Shown here: one piece after another, positions 42,523 through 52,336 of the stretch
Layout of the letters: each line of letters opens with the position of its first letter
How positions within the stretch are numbered: position 1 is the stretch's first letter
Assembly: GCF_030944405.1 (NCBI RefSeq)
Contig: NZ_CP132339.1
Span: 2,728,001-2,792,000 of the forward strand
Direction of reading: 5' to 3'
DNA: 64,000 nucleotides
Origin: Janthinobacterium sp. J1-1
GTDB lineage: Bacteria; Pseudomonadota; Gammaproteobacteria; Burkholderiales; Burkholderiaceae_D
Notes under the pieces: model-generated
The model's input: the letters and a program-made list of their open reading frames with translations, nothing else
Databases searched by the model: none
What the model was told of the DNA's origin: nothing
Program-made: the position numbers and the translations under genes

Positions 42523-45063
42523 ATGCCTGTACATACTCGTCCCCGAGTCGCCTCCCTTGCCATCAAAACACTCAGCAGCGCGGTCGCCTGCGCGGTGTTA
42601 TTGTCACCGGCGGCATACGCGGCCGAGCTGGGCAAGATTACGGTACTGTCCGCCGTGGGCCAGCCCCTGCGCGCGGAAGTCGAACTGACCGCCGTCAAGC
42701 CGGGTGAAACGTCGGCCTTGCTGGCCAAGCTGGCGCCGCCCGATGCCTATCGCCGGGCCGTGGTCGACTTCAATCCCGCCCTGAGCGGCCTGACGTTCGC
42801 CATCGAGACGCGTACCGGCACCCCCTATATTCGCATCAGCTCGGCGCAGCCGCTGACCGAACCGCTGGTCAACCTGATGGTCGAACTGAGCAGCAAGGGC
42901 AGTGTGCAGACCCGCGAATACGCTTTCGTGCTCGATACCCCGGAAGCGCGCCAGACGCGTGGCGCGCAAGTGGCCGCGCCGGTGCAGCCAGGCAAGGGGC
43001 AAGGTAGCGGTGCGGCGCCCGCCACGCCGGCAGCGCCCGCCGCCGAGGCCAGGTCCGACTATCGCATCAAGCGCGGCGATACCCTGAGCCGTATCGCCAG
43101 TGAACTGAAACCGTCGGGCGTCTCGCTCGACATGATGCTGGTGGCCCTGTACCGCGCCAATCCGGACGCCTTCCAGGGCGAGAACATGAACCGCATGCAG
43201 GCCGGACGCATCCTGGCCGTGCCGTCCAGCGACACCGTGCGCGCCACGGATGCCGCCGAGGCGAAGGGCGTGGTCACGGCGCATGCCATCGATTTCGAAG
43301 CCTACCGCAACAAGCTGGCGGGGCAGGTGGCGCAAAGCCGTCCCGCGCGCGCGGCCCAGGCCACGCAAAGCACGGGCGGCAAGATCGGTGCTACCAAGGT
43401 CGAAGAAAAACCGACGGCGGTGAGCGAAGCCCAAGACAAGCTGAAACTGTCGAAAGCCGAGCCGGCAGCCAAGGCGGCCGGCAAGAGCACCGTGGCCAGC
43501 GAGGAAGAAAAGATCGCTAAGGCCAGACAGGTGGACGAAGCGGCCTCGCGCGTCAAAGAGCTGGAAAAGAACGTCAGCGACCTGGAACAGCTGATGGCCG
43601 TGAAGAACAAGGCCATGGCCGACAAGAGTGCGCCGTCGCCGGCCAAGCCTGACGAGGTCGCCGCCAACGCGCCGGCAACACAGCCGGTTGCGCCACAGCC
43701 GCCGGTGCCCAAGGCCAAACCGGTGCCGCTGGTCAAGAAGCCGTCACCGCTGGAACCGACCTTCGCCGACAAGATCAACGACCACCTGGGCGCCATCGGC
43801 ATCGCCCTGGCCGCCCTGTTTGCGGCGGTGGCCGCGCTGGTGATCGCGCGCCGCAAGAAAGACACGCCGCCGGCGCACGACTACATTGCGCCGGTGCTGC
43901 CGCCCGATGAACCATCGCTTGCCGGGACCGGTTCCGGGACCGATGCCGACAAGCCGCACGACCTGGCGCCGGAAGACCAGCAGTCCGAAGCGAGCAATCA
44001 TCTGTTCGGCGCTGGCGTCGCCGCCGCCGGCGTGGCGGCGGTGGCCAGCACCGCGCTGGCCTCGAATGAAGTCGATCCGGTGGCCGAAGCCGATGTGTAT
44101 ATCGCCTATGGCCGCGATGGCCAGGCGGAAGATATCCTCAAGGAAGCCTTGCGCGCCAACCCCGACCGCCATGCGGCGCGCCTGAAGCTGCTGGAAATCT
44201 ATTCGGCACGCAAGGACGTGGCCGCCTTCGAAGACCAGGCCAGCGAACTGTACAGCCAGACCCGCGGCCACGGCGACGAATGGCCGCAAGCGGCCGCCAT
44301 GGGCGCCGCGCTCGATCCGACCAATCCGCTGTACGGTGACGCCGACGTCGATGCGGTGGTGAGCCTGAGCAAGCCGCCCGAAGAGCCGCTGCACGGTCAG
44401 AGCGTGGACTTGCCGCTCAATCACAGCGCCTTCGATATCGACCTGCCGCCGGCCGAGCCCGCGCCAGCCACGCCAACCGCACCGGTGCCGGCGCGCGACG
44501 AGCGCCATCCGCTCGACTTCGATCTTGACAGCCTCGACTTTGAACCGGTATCGACCAGCGACCCGATCACCATGCCTGCGCCTGCCCATGCACCGGTCGG
44601 CAAGCTGGACGGCAAGGACCCGGCCCAGTACGACGCCAGCATGGATTTCGGCCTGGACCTGGAGCCGCCTGGCGGTCCCGCCAATGGCCTGGGCCCTGGC
44701 TTGACGCCGCTGCCCGATCCCCTGAAAAACGTCGACCTGGCCGATTTCGACCTGGAGCCGCCAGTCACGCCCGTGACGCCGCCCGCAGCGGCCGTGCCAG
44801 CCGAGACGCCGCCGGCGCCGCAGGAATTCGACCTGACCGGCATCGACCTGGACCTGAACGAGGGCAAGACGGCGGCCAGTGCCGGCGTGGACGACCCGCT
44901 GTCGGCCATCCACATGGAAATGGATACCAAGCTGGACCTGGCGATCGCCTACCAGGAGATCGGCGACAAGGAAGGCGCACGCGAGCTGATCGATGAAGTG
45001 ATCAAGGGCGGCAGCGCGGAGCAGGTCGCCAAGGCCAACACGATGAAGGCATTACTGAGTTAA
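42523..45063 (+). CDS. fimV: FimV-family pilus/polarity protein
   Basis: An 846-residue protein of the FimV/HubP family, which organises the cell pole and type IV pilus function. A signal-anchor region ends near SPAAYAAELGK, followed by the FimV N-terminal domain, a LysM domain (about 180-235; YRIKRGDTLSRIASEL) that binds peptidoglycan, an Ala/Pro/Lys linker with a coiled coil, one membrane helix near 425-445, a TPR-like stretch, a long acidic Pro-rich region, and the C-terminal FimV domain (LDLAIAYQEIGDKEGARELI). Several in-frame ATGs (42457, 42499, 42511, 42523) are possible; none has a good ribosome site. Confidence 0.9.
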   Translation: MPVHTRPRVASLAIKTLSSAVACAVLLSPAAYAAELGKITVLSAVGQPLRAEVELTAVKPGETSALLAKLAPPDAYRRAVVDFNPALSGLTFAIETRTGTPYIRISSAQPLTEPLVNLMVELSSKGSVQTREYAFVLDTPEARQTRGAQVAAPVQPGKGQGSGAAPATPAAPAAEARSDYRIKRGDTLSRIASELKPSGVSLDMMLVALYRANPDAFQGENMNRMQAGRILAVPSSDTVRATDAAEAKGVVTAHAIDFEAYRNKLAGQVAQSRPARAAQATQSTGGKIGATKVEEKPTAVSEAQDKLKLSKAEPAAKAAGKSTVASEEEKIAKARQVDEAASRVKELEKNVSDLEQLMAVKNKAMADKSAPSPAKPDEVAANAPATQPVAPQPPVPKAKPVPLVKKPSPLEPTFADKINDHLGAIGIALAALFAAVAALVIARRKKDTPPAHDYIAPVLPPDEPSLAGTGSGTDADKPHDLAPEDQQSEASNHLFGAGVAAAGVAAVASTALASNEVDPVAEADVYIAYGRDGQAEDILKEALRANPDRHAARLKLLEIYSARKDVAAFEDQASELYSQTRGHGDEWPQAAAMGAALDPTNPLYGDADVDAVVSLSKPPEEPLHGQSVDLPLNHSAFDIDLPPAEPAPATPTAPVPARDERHPLDFDLDSLDFEPVSTSDPITMPAPAHAPVGKLDGKDPAQYDASMDFGLDLEPPGGPANGLGPGLTPLPDPLKNVDLADFDLEPPVTPVTPPAAAVPAETPPAPQEFDLTGIDLDLNEGKTAASAGVDDPLSAIHMEMDTKLDLAIAYQEIGDKEGARELIDEVIKGGSAEQVAKANTMKALLS

Positions 45064-45154
45064 TCACCTGATACGACGCTCATGGCTGCGTTGCTTGTCC
45101 TCGCCGTACTATTCGTACCGTCTTCGGGCGCTTAGGCGGAATGGTCAGGCCCGG

Positions 45155-45160
45155 TATAAT
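45155..45160 (+). promoter_or_regulatory. TATAAT -10 box immediately before truA
   Basis: A perfect TATAAT ends six bases before the truA ATG (45167). A start site seven or so bases after the -10 would fall on or next to the A of the ATG, giving a leaderless or nearly leaderless mRNA. The -35 region (TTAGGC near 45132) is weak. Confidence 0.55.
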
Positions 45161-45166
45161 GCGGCG

Positions 45167-45997
45167 ATGCAAAATACTAACGAAGCAACGCCATTGAAGC
45201 GCATCGTCCTGGGCCTGCAGTATGACGGGCTGGCCTGGCATGGCTACCAGAAGCAGGAAAGCGGCCTGACGGTGCAGGACCAGCTGGAAAACGCGCTGGA
45301 GAAATTTGCCCGCGTGCGCCTGGCCACCACCTGCGCCGGCCGCACCGATACCGGCGTGCATGCGCTGGAACAGGTCGTGCATTTCGATACCACCCTGACG
45401 CGCGACATCCATTCCTGGGTGCGTGGCGTCAACGCCTTCTTGCCGGCCTCGATTGCCGTGCGCTGGGCCAAGGAATTGCCGGGCGACCCGACCGTCAATG
45501 ATTTCTTTCACGCCCGCTTCAGCGCCCGCGCCCGCACCTATCATTATGTGTTGTACAACAATCCGACCCGTTCGCCGCTGGTCCAGGGCCGCGCCGGCTT
45601 CTTTTTTCGCCCGCTCGACGTCGAACTGATGCGGCAGGCAGTGCAGCCCTTGCTCGGCTGGCACGACTTCACGGCATTTCGCGCCGCCCAGTGCCAGGCC
45701 AAGTCGCCCGTCAAGCTGATGCATGACATCCATATCGAACGCCGTGGCGACATGGTCATCTTTACCATCACCGCCAATGCTTTCCTGCACCATATGGTGC
45801 GCAACCTGGTCGGCTCGCTGGTGTATATCGGCAGCGGCCGTGAAAAACCCGAGTGGCTGGCGTATCTGCTGGAAAGCAAGGACCGCCATGCGGCCGCGCC
45901 CACCTTCATGCCGGACGGCCTGTACCTGGCGAAAATCGATTACGACCCGCAATGGGGCTTGCCGCAGGACGCCAGCAGCGCCTTGCCCTGGTTTTAA
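45167..45997 (+). CDS. truA: tRNA pseudouridine(38-40) synthase TruA
   Basis: A 276-residue pseudouridine synthase acting on positions 38-40 of tRNA anticodon stems. The catalytic Asp is in CAGRTDTGVHALEQVV; LGLQYDGLAWHGYQKQ and ARTYHYVLYN are family segments, and HHMVRNLVG is the C-terminal signature. The ATG at 45167 gives the normal N-terminus; an in-frame reading to 45095 would cover the promoter. No Shine-Dalgarno sequence is visible, in line with a leaderless mRNA. trpF follows after 15 bases. Confidence 0.95.
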   Translation: MQNTNEATPLKRIVLGLQYDGLAWHGYQKQESGLTVQDQLENALEKFARVRLATTCAGRTDTGVHALEQVVHFDTTLTRDIHSWVRGVNAFLPASIAVRWAKELPGDPTVNDFFHARFSARARTYHYVLYNNPTRSPLVQGRAGFFFRPLDVELMRQAVQPLLGWHDFTAFRAAQCQAKSPVKLMHDIHIERRGDMVIFTITANAFLHHMVRNLVGSLVYIGSGREKPEWLAYLLESKDRHAAAPTFMPDGLYLAKIDYDPQWGLPQDASSALPWF

Positions 45998-46012
45998 CAA
46001 GGACATATTTCC

Positions 46013-46693
46013 ATGCCACGCACCCGTATCAAGATCTGCGGCCTGACCCGCGTCGAAGACGTCCAGGCGGTGGTTGCCGCCGGCGCCGACGCGATCGGTT
46101 TCGTGTTTTATCCGAAAAGCCCGCGCCATGTGACGCCCGAGCAGGCCGCCAGCCTGATTGCCGCCGTGCCGCCGTATGTGGCCACGGTGGGCCTGTTCGT
46201 CAACGCCAGCGTGGCAGAAGTGCAGGCGATCTCGGCGGTGGCGCCCCTGTCGCTGCTGCAGTTTCACGGCGACGAAACGCCAGAGCATAGCGCTGCCCTG
46301 GCGCAAGCCGTGCATACGCCGTTCGTGCAGGTGTTCCGCGTCAAGCCTGACACAAGCGTGGAAGATTTGCTAGAATACGAGCAGCGCTATCGCGCCGCCA
46401 GTCCCCTGTTTTCCAGCCTCTTGCTCGATACCTATGTGGATGCCTACGGCGGTGCAGGAAAGGTATTTGATTGGTCTCTCGTTCCAGAAGAACTCGCGCC
46501 TCGGGTCGTTTTGAGTGGTGGCTTGAGCGTACACAACGCGACTGACGCAGTGGTGCGCGTACGCCCTTACGCGGTTGACATCAGCAGTGGTGTCGAGGCG
46601 TCCAAGGGCATCAAGGAAGCGTCCAAAGTCCGCGCGTTTATTGCCGCGGTGCAGGACGCCGATGCCATCATTGCCAGAGGAAATACCCCATGA
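46013..46693 (+). CDS. trpF: Phosphoribosylanthranilate isomerase
   Basis: A 226-residue TIM-barrel enzyme of tryptophan biosynthesis. The catalytic Cys is in [13 protein letters not shown] and the catalytic Asp in [19 protein letters not shown]; the phosphate-binding end [15 protein letters not shown] is typical. Length is normal for the monofunctional enzyme. It overlaps trpB by four bases (ATGA at 46690-46693). The trp genes here are trpF-trpB-trpA; trpE, G, D and C are not in the window. Confidence 0.96.
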   Translation: MPRTRIKICGLTRVEDVQAVVAAGADAIGFVFYPKSPRHVTPEQAASLIAAVPPYVATVGLFVNASVAEVQAISAVAPLSLLQFHGDETPEHSAALAQAVHTPFVQVFRVKPDTSVEDLLEYEQRYRAASPLFSSLLLDTYVDAYGGAGKVFDWSLVPEELAPRVVLSGGLSVHNATDAVVRVRPYAVDISSGVEASKGIKEASKVRAFIAAVQDADAIIARGNTP

Positions 46694-47934
46694 AGCCATT
46701 CAATACCAGCGGCGCCGCCGCATTGTTCCACGCCACCGATTATCCTTTTCCTGACGCACGCGGCCACTTCGGCCCCTACGGCGGCTCGTTCGTGGCCGAA
46801 ACGCTCACGCACGCGCTGGCCGAGCTGAAGGACGCCTATGCGCGCTACAGCGCCGACCCGGAGTTCCTCGAAGAGTTCCGCTACGAGCTGAAGCATTTCG
46901 TCGGCCGCCCGTCGCCGATCTACCACGCCAAGCGCTGGTCCGAGATGGCTGGCGGCGCGCAGATCTATTTCAAGCGCGAAGACCTGAACCATACGGGCGC
47001 GCACAAGATCAACAACGTGATCGGCCAGGCCTTGCTGGCCAAGCGCATGGGCAAGCCGCGCATCATCGCCGAAACGGGCGCCGGCCAGCACGGCGTGGCC
47101 ACCGCCACCATCTGCGCGCGTTTCGGCCTCGAATGCGTGGTCTACATGGGCAGCGAGGACGTTAAGCGCCAGGCGCAGAACGTGTACCGCATGAAGCTGC
47201 TGGGCGCCACCGTGGTGCCGGTCGAATCCGGTTCCAAGACCTTGAAAGATGCGCTCAACGAAGCGATGCGCGACTGGGTCACCAACATTGAAAACACCTT
47301 TTACATCATCGGCACCGTGGCCGGCCCGCACCCGTATCCGATGATGGTGCGCGACTTCCAGTCCGTGATCGGCGAGGAATGCCTGGTGCAGATGCCGGAA
47401 ATGACGGGCCGCCAGCCCGACTACGTGCTGGCCTGCATCGGCGGCGGCTCGAACGCCATGGGTATTTTCTATCCGTATGTCGACCAGAAGGACGTGCAGC
47501 TGATCGGCGTGGAAGCGGCCGGCGAAGGCCTGGAAATGGGCAAGCACTCGGCCTCGCTGACGGCCGGCTACCCTGGCGTGCTGCATGGCAACCGCACCTA
47601 TCTGCTGCAGGATGATAATGGCCAGATCATCGAGACGCATTCCGTCTCGGCCGGTCTCGACTATCCGGGCGTGGGTCCCGAGCATTCCTGGCTGAAAGAC
47701 TCGGGCCGCGCGCAATACGTCTCGATCACCGACGACGAAGCGCTGCAGGCCTTCCACGACTGCTGCCATATCGAAGGCATCATTCCCGCGCTGGAATCGT
47801 CGCACGCATTGGCCTATGCGGCCAAGCTGGCGGCAACCTTGCCAAAAGATAAAATTGTACTGGCCAACCTGTCGGGCCGCGGCGACAAGGACATGCATAC
47901 GGTGGCCGAGCGCATGGGACTCAATTTCAGCTGA
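46690..47934 (+). CDS. trpB: Tryptophan synthase beta subunit
   Basis: A 414-residue PLP enzyme that condenses indole with serine. The PLP lysine is in [15 protein letters not shown], the glutamine-rich loop is [13 protein letters not shown], and the phosphate loop is [18 protein letters not shown] is the C-terminal motif. Full length. Its start overlaps the trpF stop. A REP-like palindrome sits between it and trpA. Confidence 0.97.
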   Translation: MKPFNTSGAAALFHATDYPFPDARGHFGPYGGSFVAETLTHALAELKDAYARYSADPEFLEEFRYELKHFVGRPSPIYHAKRWSEMAGGAQIYFKREDLNHTGAHKINNVIGQALLAKRMGKPRIIAETGAGQHGVATATICARFGLECVVYMGSEDVKRQAQNVYRMKLLGATVVPVESGSKTLKDALNEAMRDWVTNIENTFYIIGTVAGPHPYPMMVRDFQSVIGEECLVQMPEMTGRQPDYVLACIGGGSNAMGIFYPYVDQKDVQLIGVEAAGEGLEMGKHSASLTAGYPGVLHGNRTYLLQDDNGQIIETHSVSAGLDYPGVGPEHSWLKDSGRAQYVSITDDEALQAFHDCCHIEGIIPALESSHALAYAAKLAATLPKDKIVLANLSGRGDKDMHTVAERMGLNFS

Positions 47935-47956
47935 ACAGTTGAAAAGCCATTCCTGT

Positions 47957-47994
47957 CGTAGGTCGGATTAGCGCGCAAGCGCGTAATCCGACAT
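47957..47994. repeat. REP-like palindromic repeat, copy 2
   Basis: Arms GTCGGATTA (47962) and TAATCCGAC (ending 47992) flank a centre of GCGCGCAAGCGCG type, preceded by CGTAG. It is the same element as at 37-70 in opposite orientation. It lies in the trpB-trpA gap, within what should be one transcript, so it would be present in the mRNA as a hairpin between the two subunit genes. Confidence 0.8.
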
Positions 47995-48021
47995 CTCTCA
48001 CCGATTACAAGAAAGCCATCC

Positions 48022-48819
48022 ATGTCCCGTATCGCCGCAACCTTTGCCTCCTTAAAAGCCCACAACAAGACCGCCCTGGTCACCTTTATTACCGCCGGCG
48101 ACCCCGGTCCCGACGCCACCGTGCCGCTGATGCACGCGCTGGTCGAGGGCGGCGCCGACGTGCTGGAACTGGGCGTGCCGTTTTCCGATCCGATGGCCGA
48201 GGGCCCCGTGATCCAGCGCGCCTGCGAGCGCGCCCTGGCATTCAATGTCGGCATCCACGATGTGTTCGAGTATGTGCGCCAGTTCCGCAAGACCAACCAG
48301 AGCACGCCGGTGGTGCTGATGGGCTATGCCAACCCGATCGAGCGCATCGGCAGCGCCGCCTTTATCGCCGCCTCGAAGGAAGCGGGTGCCGACGGCGCCA
48401 TCGTGGTCGACTATCCGCCCGAGGAATGCGAAGAGTTCGCCGCTGCCATGCGTGCCGGCGGCCTGGACCTGATCTTCCTGCTGGCGCCCACCTCCACCGA
48501 AGAGCGCATCGCGCAGGTGGCCAAGGTCGGCGGCGGCTTCAGCTATTACGTGTCGCTGAAAGGCGTGACCGGCGCCGGCAATATCGATACGGCGCAAGTG
48601 GCCGAACGCCTGGCCGCCATCCGCCAGCACGTGAAACTGCCGATCGGTGTGGGTTTCGGCATCCGTGACGCCGCCACCGCGCGCGCCGTGGCCGAGGTGG
48701 CGGACGCCGTGGTGATCGGCAGCCGCATCATCCAGGAGATAGAAAACGCCCCGCAAGGTGGCGAAGCCGAGGCCGTGCGCAGCTTTGTGGCCGGTATCCG
48801 CGCCGCGCTGGATGCCTGA
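48022..48819 (+). CDS. trpA: Tryptophan synthase alpha subunit
   Basis: A 265-residue TIM-barrel enzyme that cleaves indole-3-glycerol phosphate. Alignment by eye with E. coli TrpA keeps the catalytic Glu as E49 ([12 protein letters not shown]), but the second catalytic residue, Asp60, is Glu here (PMAEGPVIQ; codon GAG). The phosphate loops ([21 protein letters not shown]) are normal. Whether the E60 form is common in the genus I cannot tell. It follows trpB after an 87-base gap that contains a REP element. Confidence 0.95.
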   Translation: MSRIAATFASLKAHNKTALVTFITAGDPGPDATVPLMHALVEGGADVLELGVPFSDPMAEGPVIQRACERALAFNVGIHDVFEYVRQFRKTNQSTPVVLMGYANPIERIGSAAFIAASKEAGADGAIVVDYPPEECEEFAAAMRAGGLDLIFLLAPTSTEERIAQVAKVGGGFSYYVSLKGVTGAGNIDTAQVAERLAAIRQHVKLPIGVGFGIRDAATARAVAEVADAVVIGSRIIQEIENAPQGGEAEAVRSFVAGIRAALDA

Positions 48820-49030
48820 CAATATTGCCTTCAAAGCAAGGCGTTAATATGGCAAAGTTCGACAGCCCGGCGATAAACGGCTACACTTCGGCCACTGAAT
48901 TGGCTGATATTGTGCAATAGATAAAACAGGGGCCGCCGCAAGACGCGGCTGCCTCATCATCGTTCGCCGGGTGCGTCCACCGACGCACCGACACGACATT
49001 CTTGCCCGACAAGGGTAACAGGAGAAAAAT
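48820..49030 (+). other. Intergenic region between trpA and accD
   Basis: No gene is seen. It contains an inverted repeat (GCCTT/AAGGC inner arms with ATATT/AATAT outside) at about 48823-48850, without a clear T-tract, and AT-rich sequence near 48895-48930 that probably holds the accD promoter. Confidence 0.35.
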
Positions 49031-49903
49031 ATGAGTTGGTTGGAAAAACTGCTGCCACCGCGCATACAGCGTTCTGATGCTGCCGCGCGCAAGACCATGC
49101 CGGAAGGCCTGTGGGTCAAATGCCCGTCGTGCGAAGCCGTGCTGTACCGTACGGACCTGGAATCGAACCTGCACGTCTGCCCGAAATGCGACCATCACAT
49201 GCGCATCCGCGCGCGCGAGCGCCTCGACAGCCTGCTCGACGCCGGCGGCCGTTATGAAATCGGCCAGGAAATCCTGCCGGTCGACACGCTGAAGTTCAAG
49301 GACAGCAAGAAATACCCGGACCGCCTGAAGTCCGCCATGGAAGCGACCGGCGAGACCGACGCCATGGTCGTCATGGGCGGCGCCATCATGAGCTTGCCGG
49401 TGGTGGTGGCGTGCTTTGAATTCGAATTCATGGGCGGTTCGATGGGTTCGGTGGTCGGCGAGCGCTTCGTGCGCGGCGCGCAGATCGCGCTGGAACAGAA
49501 AGTGCCGTTCATTTGCATCACCGCCACCGGTGGCGCGCGCATGCAGGAAGGCTTGCTGTCCCTGCTGCAGATGGCCAAGACCACCGCCATGCTGACCAAG
49601 CTGGCCGAAAAGAAATTGCCGTTCATCAGTGTGCTGACCGACCCGACCATGGGCGGCGTGTCCGCTTCGTTTGCCTTCATGGGCGACGTGGTGATTGCCG
49701 AGCCGAAAGCGCTGATCGGCTTTGCCGGCCCGCGCGTGATTGAAAACACCGTGCGCGAAAAGCTGCCGGAAGGTTTCCAGCGCGCCGAGTTCCTCGTCAC
49801 CAAGGGCGCCGTCGACATGATCGTCGACCGCCGCAAGATGCGCGAAGAAATCGCCCATCTGCTGGCGTTGTTGCAAAACCAGGCTGTGGAAGTCCTCGCT
49901 TAA
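49031..49903 (+). CDS. accD: Acetyl-CoA carboxylase carboxyltransferase subunit beta
   Basis: A 290-residue subunit that, with AccA, transfers carboxyl from biotin to acetyl-CoA in the first step of fatty-acid synthesis. The N-terminal zinc ribbon has C31, C34, C50 and C53 (CPSC...CPKC). The crotonase-like domain shows [23 protein letters not shown] and [11 protein letters not shown]. The ATG follows AACAGGAGAAAAAT. accD-folC-SPOR-cvpA-purF is the usual order in Proteobacteria. Confidence 0.97.
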   Translation: MSWLEKLLPPRIQRSDAAARKTMPEGLWVKCPSCEAVLYRTDLESNLHVCPKCDHHMRIRARERLDSLLDAGGRYEIGQEILPVDTLKFKDSKKYPDRLKSAMEATGETDAMVVMGGAIMSLPVVVACFEFEFMGGSMGSVVGERFVRGAQIALEQKVPFICITATGGARMQEGLLSLLQMAKTTAMLTKLAEKKLPFISVLTDPTMGGVSASFAFMGDVVIAEPKALIGFAGPRVIENTVREKLPEGFQRAEFLVTKGAVDMIVDRRKMREEIAHLLALLQNQAVEVLA

Positions 49904-49999
49904 ATCCTGCCATGCCGGGTTGCGCCATGCGGCCAGCCCGGTGACCACGTTTTACCGTCTTCGCGCGCGGCGCATCGTTTCCTCTTCAAGAAGTCTCCC

Positions 50000-51298
50000 A
50001 TGCAAAACCTCCCCACCACTTTGCCAGACTGGCTCGCCATGCTGGAAGCCCGGCATTCGGAAACCCAGATCAACATGGGCCTGGACCGCGTGCAGGCCGT
50101 CAAGGCGCGCCTGCAGCTGGCCTTTGCCTGCCCCGTGATCATGGTGGCCGGCACCAATGGCAAGGGGTCCACCTGCGCCATGCTGGAGTCGGTGCTGTTG
50201 CGCGCCGGCTACAAAGTGGGCCTGTATATCAAGCCGCACTTTCTCGACTTTAACGAGCGCGCCCGCGTGCTGGGCGAAATGGCCAGCGACGAGCAGCTCG
50301 TCGCCAGTTTCAATGCCGTCGAAGCCGTGCGTGGCGACACGCCGCTGACGTATTTCGAATTCACCACCCTGGCCATCTTGCATTTGCTGTCGCAGGCAAA
50401 TCTCGATGTGGCCATCCTGGAAGTGGGCCTGGGCGGGCGCCTGGACGCCGTCAATGTGATCGACGCCGACGTGGCGATCGTCACCAGCGTCGATATCGAT
50501 CATACCGATTACCTGGGCGACACGCGCGAGGCGATCGGCTTTGAAAAGGCCGGCATCTTCCGCGCTGGCAAGGCCGCCATCTGCAGCGACCCGGTGCCGC
50601 CGCAATCGCTGATCGACCATGCAACGGCAATCGGTGCCGACCTGTGGCTGATGGGCCGCGACTTCAATTACTCGGGCGACAAGCAGCAGTGGAACTACGG
50701 CGGGCGCGAGCAGCGCCGCAACTCGCTGGCGTATCCGAGCCTGCGCGGCGCCAACCAGATCCTGAACGCCACCGCCGTGCTGGCCGCGCTGGAAGTGCTG
50801 AAACTGAAACTGCCGGTGGGCGCGCAGGAAGTGCGCACCGGCCTGGTCACGGTGGAACTGCCGGGCCGTTTCCAGGTGTTGCCGGGCCGCCCCAGCGTGA
50901 TCCTCGACGTGGCGCACAATCCCCATGCGGCCTCGGCGCTGAACCAGAACCTGGGCAATATGAGTTTTCACCCGTATACCTATGCCGTGTTCGGTTCCAT
51001 GCAGGACAAGGATATCGACGGCGTGCTGGCCGCCATGAGCGAGCACGTCGATCACTGGTGCCTGGCGGGCCTGCCGTCGCCGCGCGCGGCCACTGCGTCC
51101 GAGCTGGCGGCCAAGGTGCAGATCATGCTGGAAGACAAGCCGGACAGCGGCGATCATACAGTGTCTGTTTTCGATGACCCGGCACAAGCTTTTGCAAATG
51201 CAATGAGCCGGGCCGGTGAGAATGATAGAATTGTGGTCTTTGGTTCTTTCCTCACCGTTGCCGGCGTGATGAAGGCCAGGAAATCCTCACTTCACTGA
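50000..51298 (+). CDS. folC: Bifunctional folylpolyglutamate synthase/dihydrofolate synthase
   Basis: A 432-residue Mur-ligase-fold enzyme that adds glutamate to dihydropteroate and folates. The P-loop is VAGTNGKGSTCAMLES, followed by ITSVDIDHTDYLGD and the C-terminal LDVAHNPHAASAL motif. Full length. It lies 96 bases after accD and 24 bases before the SPOR gene, in the same operon. Confidence 0.95.
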   Translation: MQNLPTTLPDWLAMLEARHSETQINMGLDRVQAVKARLQLAFACPVIMVAGTNGKGSTCAMLESVLLRAGYKVGLYIKPHFLDFNERARVLGEMASDEQLVASFNAVEAVRGDTPLTYFEFTTLAILHLLSQANLDVAILEVGLGGRLDAVNVIDADVAIVTSVDIDHTDYLGDTREAIGFEKAGIFRAGKAAICSDPVPPQSLIDHATAIGADLWLMGRDFNYSGDKQQWNYGGREQRRNSLAYPSLRGANQILNATAVLAALEVLKLKLPVGAQEVRTGLVTVELPGRFQVLPGRPSVILDVAHNPHAASALNQNLGNMSFHPYTYAVFGSMQDKDIDGVLAAMSEHVDHWCLAGLPSPRAATASELAAKVQIMLEDKPDSGDHTVSVFDDPAQAFANAMSRAGENDRIVVFGSFLTVAGVMKARKSSLH

Positions 51299-51322
51299 AA
51301 CGCACTCGACTGAAAATGACGC

Positions 51323-52309
51323 ATGGGCTTGTTCTCGAAACTGTTTAAAAACAAGCAAGAATCCTCTGGCGAAGACAGCGGCTTTTATGTTCCTGGCGAA
51401 GCACAGTCGCCGACCCGCAAGCGTGCCGCCAATACCGCCGGTGGCGGTGGCCGCCGTGCTGGCCGCGATGCGCCCGATCCCGCCTTGCCGGAAAAGAAAC
51501 GTGCGCGCCGCCGCCTGATCGGCGCCATCGCGCTGGCGCTGGGTGTGGCCGTCGGCCTGCCGATGCTGCTCGATTCCGAACCGAAGGCGCCCGTCAACGA
51601 TATCGCCATCGAGATTCCGTCGAAGGACAAAGTGGCCGCCGCACCGGTCCCGGTACCGGCGCCCGTGCAGGCGGTGCCCGCCCAGGGCGCGGCCAGCAAT
51701 GGCCTGGACCAGTCCGAGGAAATCGTCGACACGCCATTGCCGGCCAGAAGCAAGCCAGTACCGATGCCAACGCCGGTTCCGGCCACCGTGGTGGCCGCCG
51801 CCGAGCCGGTCAAGCCGGCCTATGTCGAGCCGAAGCCTGTCAAGGTCGAGCCCAAGCATGAGGCCAAGCCTGAGCCGAAGGTCGAACCGAAGCGGGAAGC
51901 CAAGCCTGAACCCAAGCCCGAGCCGAAACATGAAGCCAAGCCGGAGCCGAAGCCCGAGCCGAAGCCGGCCAAGGTGGAAAAATCGAATGACGATGCGGCG
52001 CGCGCGATGGCCATCCTGGAAGGCAAGCCCGCCGCCAGGGCGGAGGCCAAGCCTGCGGAGAAGTCGGCCGACGCCGATTCGGGCCGCTTTGTGGTGCAGG
52101 TCGCCGCGCTGGCGACGCAGGACAAGGTCGATGAGCTGCAGGCGAAATTGCGCGACGCGGGTATCAATTCCTATACGCAAAAAGTGTCCAGCGCCGGTGG
52201 CCAGCGCATCCGCGTGCGCGTGGGGCCGTTCGGCAGCCGCGACGAGGCGGAAAAAACCCGCGCCAAGCTGCAAAAGCTGGGCCTGGGTGGCAGCCTGGTG
52301 CCGGCGTGA
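51323..52309 (+). CDS. SPOR domain-containing protein (DedD-like)
   Basis: A 328-residue inner-membrane protein. A helix near residues 62-80 (RLIGAIALALGVAVGLPMLL) follows a basic N-terminus. The periplasmic part is a Pro/Lys/Glu linker with repeated EPKPEPKHEAKP-type units (about 170-220), ending in a SPOR domain (about 253-328; GRFVVQVAALATQDKVDEL) that binds glycan strands at the division site. By position between folC and cvpA it corresponds to E. coli DedD. The repeats are short and near-identical, so their number may vary between strains. Confidence 0.9.
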   Translation: MGLFSKLFKNKQESSGEDSGFYVPGEAQSPTRKRAANTAGGGGRRAGRDAPDPALPEKKRARRRLIGAIALALGVAVGLPMLLDSEPKAPVNDIAIEIPSKDKVAAAPVPVPAPVQAVPAQGAASNGLDQSEEIVDTPLPARSKPVPMPTPVPATVVAAAEPVKPAYVEPKPVKVEPKHEAKPEPKVEPKREAKPEPKPEPKHEAKPEPKPEPKPAKVEKSNDDAARAMAILEGKPAARAEAKPAEKSADADSGRFVVQVAALATQDKVDELQAKLRDAGINSYTQKVSSAGGQRIRVRVGPFGSRDEAEKTRAKLQKLGLGGSLVPA

Positions 52310-52336
52310 GCAGTGTAGATCTGGCGGGCTGACGGC

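Noticed and set aside
51823..51985. CRISPR-like or minisatellite array in the SPOR gene
   Set aside because: The repeats are in-frame EPKPEPK/HEAKP coding units of a Pro-rich linker, irregular in length and without spacers.
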